Shown piece by piece: positions 22,101 to 31,100 of a stretch of DNA of 64,000 nt. The first letter of the stretch is position 1, and the number at the start of each line of letters is the position of its first letter. The stretch covers positions 12,707,982 to 12,771,981 of the forward strand of contig OX388314.1 of the NCBI GenBank assembly GCA_947579605.1, read 5' to 3'. Below the pieces are notes generated by a model. It made no database searches and was not told the DNA's origin. It saw nothing but the letters and a program-made list of their open reading frames with translations. A program made the position numbers and the translations under genes. The DNA is from Athripsodes cinereus (taxonomy: Eukaryota > Arthropoda > Insecta > Trichoptera > Leptoceridae).

Positions 22101-25100
22101 ATGTCGTGATGGTATAGATAGATAGTGGGGTAGTCAGTAGACCAACTGTTTGTAATAAACTTGTGGGAAAGCCGTGATGGTATAGATAGATAAAGTGGGA
22201 TAGTCAGTAGACCAACTGCATGTAATAAACTTGTGGGAAAGCCGTGCTGGTATAGATAGATTATAGTTCAATATTTATTATTCGGCCAATATCGGATAAT
22301 TACTTTGGAATATGCAATTTAGTTCCACTAATTTCACACTACTGCGTACGTAATAGTGTTTATTCGGTATCACGATTTCGCTGTTCGCGTTCCGCGCAAA
22401 TGTACTAGCTAAAAGCGGTTTCGCTACTACGACTCCGCTCAGCGGTTTCGCTTTCGCTATTTCGCGGCGGAGGTGTGCTAAAGCCCTAAATCACTGATGT
22501 TAAATAAAAATGTTTTAGGAAGTAATATTCTTAGAAGCTTACCTCCAATTTTACATTCATAAGGATTAGGAACACCTGTAAAAGTCTTCATTTCAACTGC
22601 CTTTGGAAACATACCTGAAAAGTAAAATATATACAAAATTGTACACAACATTGATCCAACATACCAGTGTTGTTCTATTTGCAATCGGGACATTCCACTT
22701 ACCAATTGCAAAACCCATCACACAAACTGTTCTTATCTGTCACTCTGTACCATTAAATGCAAATATAACATTTAATATGGCTGGCAAGACCTCAAGATAT
22801 TTAATATCTAACGGGTGAAGTCTAACAAATATGTAACAGCCCTTTAAGTCACACTAAAAAATATTCTATTCTGTTTTCGGATTCCACCATTAATTGATAC
22901 AAAGTGTTAGTAATATTTTAACTTACAATAATGCATAGGATTCTGTGGTAACATTATATTGGTTGGGTCAAATTCTCCAGGCATCAAATCTACTGAGATA
23001 CTGCTGCAAAGTTCACCCAACACGGTGTCTAGTTTCTGAACAGCCTGGAGGGAGTCGAAACCTGGGCCGGTGGTAGCACTACTCACAGAGTTGATTATTG
23101 TGCCATGATTCACGTTATCCGATGGCTGACCACTTACAGAATTACCTGAAAAAAAAACAAAACTTAACAATAGGCAATTTTGTAGAAATACTTAATCATA
23201 ATATTAACTGTAAATTGGAGAACACTGAGGTAATATTTGAGGAAACACTATGAAAGTTCATTTTAATTTAGATAATAAATATTTAAAGAAAAAACACTGT
23301 TTACTTTCATTTAAAATTGTTATATTATTAAAAGCTTTTCGGACATACGTCCATCTTCAGTAATAATTACTTATAACCGAAAAGCTTTTAATAATATAAC
23401 AATTTTAAATGAAAGTAAACAGTGTTTTTTCTTTAAATATTTATTATCTAAACAATTCAATATACTACAAAACGTTTTATCCAAACATAAAATGTTGGAA
23501 TTAGGGCTTCTTGTTTGTTCAGGAAATTTCTTCCAACTGGTCATTAATAAAATAAAAGCAAAATCAAATTAATAAAATATAAACTATTTTCATTATTATG
23601 GAAATCTCGAGTTAATAAATTAAATAACTCTCATTAGAAACTAAAAACTTGACATTTAATTCAATTCAAACAAGGTTATAAATGTACCTATACATGTACC
23701 TATAGACAATTCACACAGACCGAGCTAGTCCCAAACTACCATATGAATCTTGTAATATGGGTACTAACACAACAATACACATATATACAATGCACTGAAC
23801 ACATATACATGTAACACCCAGACCCAGGACAATTTGAAAAAGGTCATTCTTCATTTTGCCCTGGCCGGGAATCGAACCCGGGACCTAGTGACTCAAAGGC
23901 AAGTGTGTTAGCCTCTGCGCCACACTGGTCGTCAAATAAAGAGAATAATTATTATATTCAAATATTTTTCATGCTTTGTGAGCTCTGCACAATTGACTGA
24001 TATCTAGGTCTTAAATTACCTATAAACAAGTTACCTGCTATAATGAGCCTAACTATTTTGGAAACTTCATGTCGTTGTGCTGTGCCTCCCACTAAGCCAG
24101 TCAGCCACTCTCCAAACAGCTGTAGGGATAGGGCATTGTCACGAGAACTGGACAAATTCAACCCTGAAGCTAATACTATGAACCTAAACAAACAATAACA
24201 AATTTATGAAAGAAACAACACAAAAAATAATGGGAACTATGATTATTTAGCGTAAGTAATCCACACATAAATATTTGAGTCCGTTCGTATGTATGTATGT
24301 ATGTATGTATGTATGTATGTACGTATGTCCTTAATGGACTCAGAAATTAGGAAAGACCGAAGTAAAATAATACACTCTATACAAGGTCTCATCTTCTGGG
24401 CAGGTTTAAGGCTAAAAACATTTTAAATATCTTACGTATTGATAAAGATATTTTAATTTTAATGCGACCATGTCACAAAATTAGCAACAAAATGTATGTA
24501 AAATTAATGCAAGATTTAGTAAATAGCAATATTCACAGTCAAACATTTTTCATTGTATTGAATTAATATCAAAATGGATGTAACAATAAATACAACAATT
24601 CTGAAACTAAATATTTAGGGTTTATTTTCGTAATAAAATATCGTGTTTGCTAATGAGAAAAGCTCTTGAATTACGTGAATAAAAATTGCATATTTTTGAC
24701 ATATTGGGCTATTTTCATAATGGAAGACATTATGAAACCATAGAAAACTATACTGTAGAATAATAATAGTTTTACCTATAAAATCCATAAACAATGTTAA
24801 ATGATTTTCAATGAGTGGGAACCTATTTATTTTCACCTAATATTTTTTACATAAATTATGAAATATTTGATAGTAAAATATTCTGAAATATTGAAGGATG
24901 CAGATAATCCATTTTTAAGGTTTTTTGGGAATAAAGAGTAAATACTTATATGATAATTTATTCTTGACTTTTTTTAATTTCATAGCAAATACCCATTTAT
25001 GCACTGCAAACCAAAAATACAAATTCGAATGTGGACAATTATAATATTTTATGATGACTACAATTTTTTCACGAAAAGGGATGTTTACCCTTTTTTTCTT

Positions 25101-28100
25101 ATAGAAATTTGGGATGACAATCTTCGAGTTTTTACATTAAGATGAGGTTTTTAGTAGTTTTTGCACGTAGGTACCCGCCTATTTTTCTAAATAAAATATG
25201 AGCTTTCGAGGTGTCGAGCTCACATATTTTTCATTTGGAAGAGGTTTTTAGCACTTTTTCCATGTAGGTACCTACCAATATGTGGAATTTCTTAACTTCA
25301 AGCTTTTTCATCGGGACGAGGTTGTTAGTACTTTTTTTTCCATGTAGGTGCCTACTTATTATTTTTTTACATAAATGTGAACATCTGAGGTGTCAAACTT
25401 CAAGATTTTTCAATGGGAAGAGGTTTTTAGCACTTTTTTCGATGTTGGCACCTACCTATTTTTTTTAACTAAATATGGGCATGTGAGGTATCAAACTTCA
25501 TGATTTTTCATTGGGAAGAGTTTTTCAGCACTTTTTTCGATGTAGGTACCTACCTATTTTTTTTATCTAAGTATGGGCATGTGAGGTATCAAACTTCATG
25601 ATTTTTCATTGGGAAGAGTTTTTCAGCACTTTTTTCGATGTAGGTACCTACCTATTTTTTTTACCTAAGTATGGGCATGTGAGGTATCAAACTTCATGAT
25701 TTTTCATTGGGAAGAGTTTTTCAGCACTTTTTTCGATGTAGGTACCTACCTATTTTTTTTACCTAAGTATGAGCATGTGAGGTATCAAACTTCATGATTT
25801 TTCATTGGGAAGAGTTTTTCAGCACTTTTTTCGATGTAGGTACCTACCTATTTTTTTTACCTAAATATGGGCATGTGAGGTATCAAACTTCAAGATTTTT
25901 CATTTAGAGATTTGCAATGCTTTTTATGATGTAGGTACCTACCTATTTATTGTTACTAAGCTATGGGCATGTAGGGAGTCAAGAATTAAGTTTTCTCATT
26001 GGGAAGAGCTTTTTACTTCTTTTATCCACGTAAGTGCTTACTCCGTTTTTTTTTCAATAAGATTTTGTTGTTTTAACCCATGTATTTGCAAGGTTTTCTA
26101 TTTAATTAAACCCGAGCGATGCCGGGTTACATACGCTTGTAATAAATATTTTAATGTTTTTTACAATTCAATAAAGTATCTAAGAAATGTAATATAATTG
26201 TATCATGAAGATGGTGTAGGTTGGTAGCAGGAGAATTTGAAACTCCTTTTTCCTGATTAAAAATTAGGCTATCAACCAGCACACTATGTATATGAAATAA
26301 TACAACCAGCAAGGTTATTCTTGACAAAATCTAAACACGGTCTTAATCTTAATCACACAATGCGCAAAGTGACTATCGGCCAAAACTACGTGCATACCGA
26401 TCGCGCGGTAGCATGGTGTTTTTGACCATAGTCCCTTCGTGCGTCGTATGATCAAGATCAAGACTAGATTAAGATCGCATTTAGATTGTGTCAAGAGTAG
26501 CCCTGCAGTTAATAGCAAGTTTTTGAAATATTAGTTTTAAATATAACTGCATTGTATTCACCTATCACATTCATATTCAGGTTTTTCTTTCTGGAGAGGC
26601 AAATCAGCATAACATACATCTTTAATCTTAAACATGCCATCTCCTTCTTCATAACCTGTAAAATATTTCACACTGTGCATTAGTGAAAATAAAAATTTAC
26701 AAAAGCTAAGCATAAAGCAATAATAAACTTAGAAAATATTTCCAATTAGTAATATCTGTAAATTGATAAACCATGAAACATAAAAATTAAACACATTGTG
26801 TGAGCTAATCCTTTCACAGTTTATGCTGAGATATGAAGATAAAAAATTTTGAATATACATTTTTTTTTTCATTTATTTATTTTCGTTGATAAAATACCTA
26901 ATTTCTTCAAAGAATAAAGATGAATAATATATAAATCTACATAAAACTTATTAAAATAATTATAGAACTCAATAACTTTATCTGAATTTGACAAAATAAA
27001 ATTTCTATGCAAATAAATATACAACCTTACTATTTTGGGACAGTACTGACTTTAGTTTAGGTTTTTGTTACACTTAAAATATGAGGAATGGAAGGTTCAA
27101 GAGACAATGAAATTATAAAAAAGTGATTGTGGGTTAGGTTTTTGTTGAACTAAACAGCTCATATTTACATTTGCAATGATTATAAATATATTTTAAATCA
27201 CAAAATAAAATGTAAACTGTAATGAGCATTTATGTATCTCCACCTATTATAATATATGCAACTATTATAATGAAAGAAATGTTATAAATATAATACAATA
27301 AGAATATGAAACAGAATTAAAAATAGCATCGCACAAATACAACAAAAGCATATTCAATAAATAAGGGTAGACTATGAAATTACAGCATATGTGAAGATAT
27401 ACGGTATTGATATTGCGAATGCATAGGGGAAAGCAGGTAGGATTCGTACGAAGGGAGCATTCATACAGTAGTCATATCTATACTATCCAACACATTGACG
27501 CGTTTATATTTGTATACGCGACTCTCGCCATTATGCAAAGGGTAACCGTTGAGCAGGGCGTCAGTGCGACTGCAAACTTCGTTAGAGGCGGTCGTTGTGT
27601 GTTTTCGCTCCGCGTGAGTAATTTTAAAGTTGATTTTTGAACGCGTTCATTTCTAATAAATTTTGCTCATCTTGTAAAAGTAATACAGTGTGTTATTTCA
27701 ATTGATGCCATAGTTTGTTAAGGAAACATTTATTTTGAGGTAAGTCAACTATTATTTTAGTTTTGAATTGAATTTGTTAATTGTTTGAGTTGGGGTACAT
27801 TCGTACAGGCATGAGTGAGGTGGATTCGTACTGTACGAATCTACCCCGCACGAATTTGAAATCTTTATTCATCAAAAATATTATTGTTACAGAACTATGC
27901 CACGAATATATGTAAAAAAAGGAACTAGAACGGGAGAGGTCAACGAAGATGCAATGAAACTTGCGATGAAGGAAGTTTTGGACAAAACTTTATCTATTAG
28001 AAAATCCGCACAAAAATATGGCATCAAACCAACAACTCTGGAAAGCCGTCTAGTGAAATATCGTCAGAAAGCTGCTATCGAAAACACTCCAGTGCGTAGT

Positions 28101-31100
28101 TTTAGTTCCAAGTTCACATCAAACCAAGTGTTCACTACCGAAGAAGAGAACCTTCTAAATAAATATATCTCGGAGTGTTCTAAAATGCACTATGGTTTGA
28201 CGATTATACAGGTGAGAAAGCGTGCGTACGAGTTCGCAAAAGCCAATCAATTAAATTATCCACCTAGCTGGAATAACAACAAAATGGCGGGAAAAGAATG
28301 GCTGGATAGTTTTCGCCGACGAAATACAAATTTGAGTCTGAGAAAACCTGAAAACACCAGTGCTGCGAGGTCTTATGGGTTCAACAAAAAGGCCGTGAAT
28401 GATTTCTTCGAAAACTTAGAAAAAGTTTTTATTAAATACAAATTTTCTGCAGATCGCATCTATAATTTTGATGAGTCAGGAATATCCACAGTACTAAGCA
28501 CGCCAAGGGTATTGGCCGAAAAAAACCAAAAACAAATTGGTCAACTGGTTTCGGCAGAAAGAGGCGAACTTGTTACGTTTGGTGGAATTATTTCTGCTAA
28601 TGGTAACACAATTGCGCCACTTTTTGTTTTTCCCAGGGCACATTTTAAGGATATCTTTATGGAGGGTGCTCCAGAAGGCAGCCTGGGAGTTGCTACTAAA
28701 AGTGGCTGGATAAATTCGTGTATATTTTTGGAGGTATTGAAACATATCCAAACGAAAACATCTTGCTCTAGAGACAACCCAATTCTGCTTCTAGTCGACA
28801 ACCACGAAAGCCATGTCACAATAGAAGCAGTCAACTATTGTCGTGATAACGGCATTGTTTATCTGTCGTTTCCACCCCACACAACACACCGTCTTCAACC
28901 TTTAGATGTCGGAGTATATGGCCCTTTTAAATCCAAACTAAAGACTGCGTTTAACGATTGGCACATAAATAACCCAGGAAAAACGCTTAATATATATAAT
29001 ATTCCAAAACTAGCCAAAATTGCCTATTTTGAGTCATTCAACTGCAAAAATATTGCAAGTGCTTTTGAAAAGACTGGAATATGGCCATTCAATAAATTGG
29101 CATTTGGTGATGGGGATTTTGCACCCATGCAGGTTTATCATTCTGGTCCTAGAGCAGATCCAGATGTCAATACGCAATATATAATACCTGAGCAAATAGA
29201 TATTCCGCAACAAGATTTACCACCGCAATCAACTTCAACATCACCCTCTTCGCTGCCTCATCTCTTTAATACCTCATCTTCACCAGTTAAGGGATTAATA
29301 TCGCCGGAAATTATTCGACCGTTTCCTAAAGTAGATAAGAATATACAAAAAAAGTCAAATAAAGGAAAAATGATAGGAAAATCAAGGATTTATACAGACA
29401 CTCCCGAGAAAAATAGACTAGAAGAAATAGAACACGTAAAGAATATGAAGAAGCAAGAGAATGAGAGAAAACAAAGGGCCAAAGAGATGAAACGCGCATT
29501 ACAATTATTATCAGATACAAAGGTGACAACTAAACAAAAAAAACAAAAGAAAACTGTAGAAACTGATAGTGAAGATGAGACTGATATAAGTTTAAGAGAA
29601 AGTTCTTGTTCTCCCATCGAAGAAATGTCTGAAGGATCCGACGTTGAGATCGAAAATCCTGTTATAGAAGACATAAAAGAAGAAAGTTTTGTGCTGGTGA
29701 AGTTCGAGAAGAAAAATACAGTTTTTTGGATTATGTTGGAAAGGTGGTAGGAAAATACAGTTCCATTGAATATAAGATTTCATTTCTGAGAAAGGTGCAG
29801 GATACATGGAAATTTGTTTTTCCTCATATCAAAGATGAAGGAACAGTTTCGTTCTCTGATATAGTCTGTGTATTGCCACAACACAAATCTGCCCTTACTG
29901 CTAGAACAGCTAACATTTTTAGCTTCGCAAAAGATTTGTCTATGTTCAACGTGAAATAGAGATATCACATACATAATAAGATTTTGGGCAGTCATCTTAA
30001 TGGTTTATCATAAATTGTAACTAGTTATAAGTTTAAATAATATTGTTAATTTTCACGTCAATAAATGTTTGTATTTTATTCAAATGGCTTTTTTATTACT
30101 ATGTACGAATGTGCCCCACATTATGTACGAAGCTACCCCATGTGTGGTGAGCATTCGTACGTCTCCCGTTTTTTTGGAGAATCATCATAGCCTGGTCATG
30201 TTGCTTTGTTTCAACACTGGACTAGATTATTATTAAAGACATTTGTTCAGGTAATATAAAAGTGTTGAAATTGTTTTGAAATATTTATAAATTTTTCTTT
30301 TACAGGACATTAAATAAAAGGTGTACGAATCCTACCTGCTTTCCCCTACAATATGTATGTGTATACAATGTGGAATACCGTGGGCCTGGATGTAAATTGT
30401 ATTGCCTGCGAGTGCCTGTGTATATTTTTTGATTTTGTGTAGTGTGTATTAACATATATACAACGTCTTTTATTTGATTTTTGTATACTTTTATTTTAAT
30501 TAGGCCTTAAATACAGATTATATCTCTGTATGCTGCAGCGAAACTACACTATCTCAACATTATCCATTTTTCAGCATGGCCATTCAAAGTTTTTCAACAA
30601 AATTCAATTCGCTTCTCAAATGCTAGTTAAAAATAGAAACTCTTAAAAAATATTGTGGATGATTACTAACCATATCTCACAATTTCATAAAATTTCACAA
30701 TATTGCGTTAAATGGCATTGTTTTATTTTAATGCAAATTTACCAATTTTTTTTTATTAATGGATATTTTAAAATATAACTTTTCAAAATAGATGAATAAA
30801 TCAGCAAAAGGAGCATAAAAAGGACTATTATATTATGTTTACAAATCATTTTGGCCAAAATTCGACAGGTGTAGTTTCACTCCCAGGTACAGATCTGTTG
30901 GTTTGTTTTCAGTAGGATATATTTGATGTGAAATTACAGTAAGCTTTAATGTGTATGAAAATTGTTTGAAACTATTTTAACATTGTAAAAGGTGAAAGTC
31001 ATTTATTGCTTGAATAAATAAATAAATAATTATATAGCAGTGTTAATCCAGTACCACATATGTTTTTGTGAACATATTGTGCAAATGTTGGATGTTCATG

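Larger units (their letters stand above)
27426..30346 (+). mobile_element. Complete pogo-like DNA transposon
   Basis: 24-bp perfect terminal inverted repeats lie at 27426-27449 (GGGGAAAGCAGGTAGG...) and 30323-30346. They are flanked by TA (27424-27425 and 30347-30348), the Tc1/mariner/pogo target duplication. The interior encodes one transposase (27897-29750 plus a shifted C-terminal tail). A plausible 5' UTR intron runs from GTAAGT 27740 to CAG 27892, and AATAAA occurs at 30059. Subterminal copies of ATTCGTAC/GTACGAAT flank the gene. It is nested in PolD2 intron 2, on the opposite strand to PolD2. Identical TIRs suggest recent arrival. Confidence 0.93.

Noticed and set aside
21090..22262. 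Regular repeats considered as a CRISPR-like array
   Set aside because: The 70-bp units are contiguous tandem repeats without variable spacers, in a eukaryotic intron within a MITE.
23860..23933. tRNA-like sequence with good A and B boxes
   Set aside because: It is the head of a SINE (family B), followed by the SINE body. The same reasoning applies to the family A heads at 6104, 6308 and 42941.
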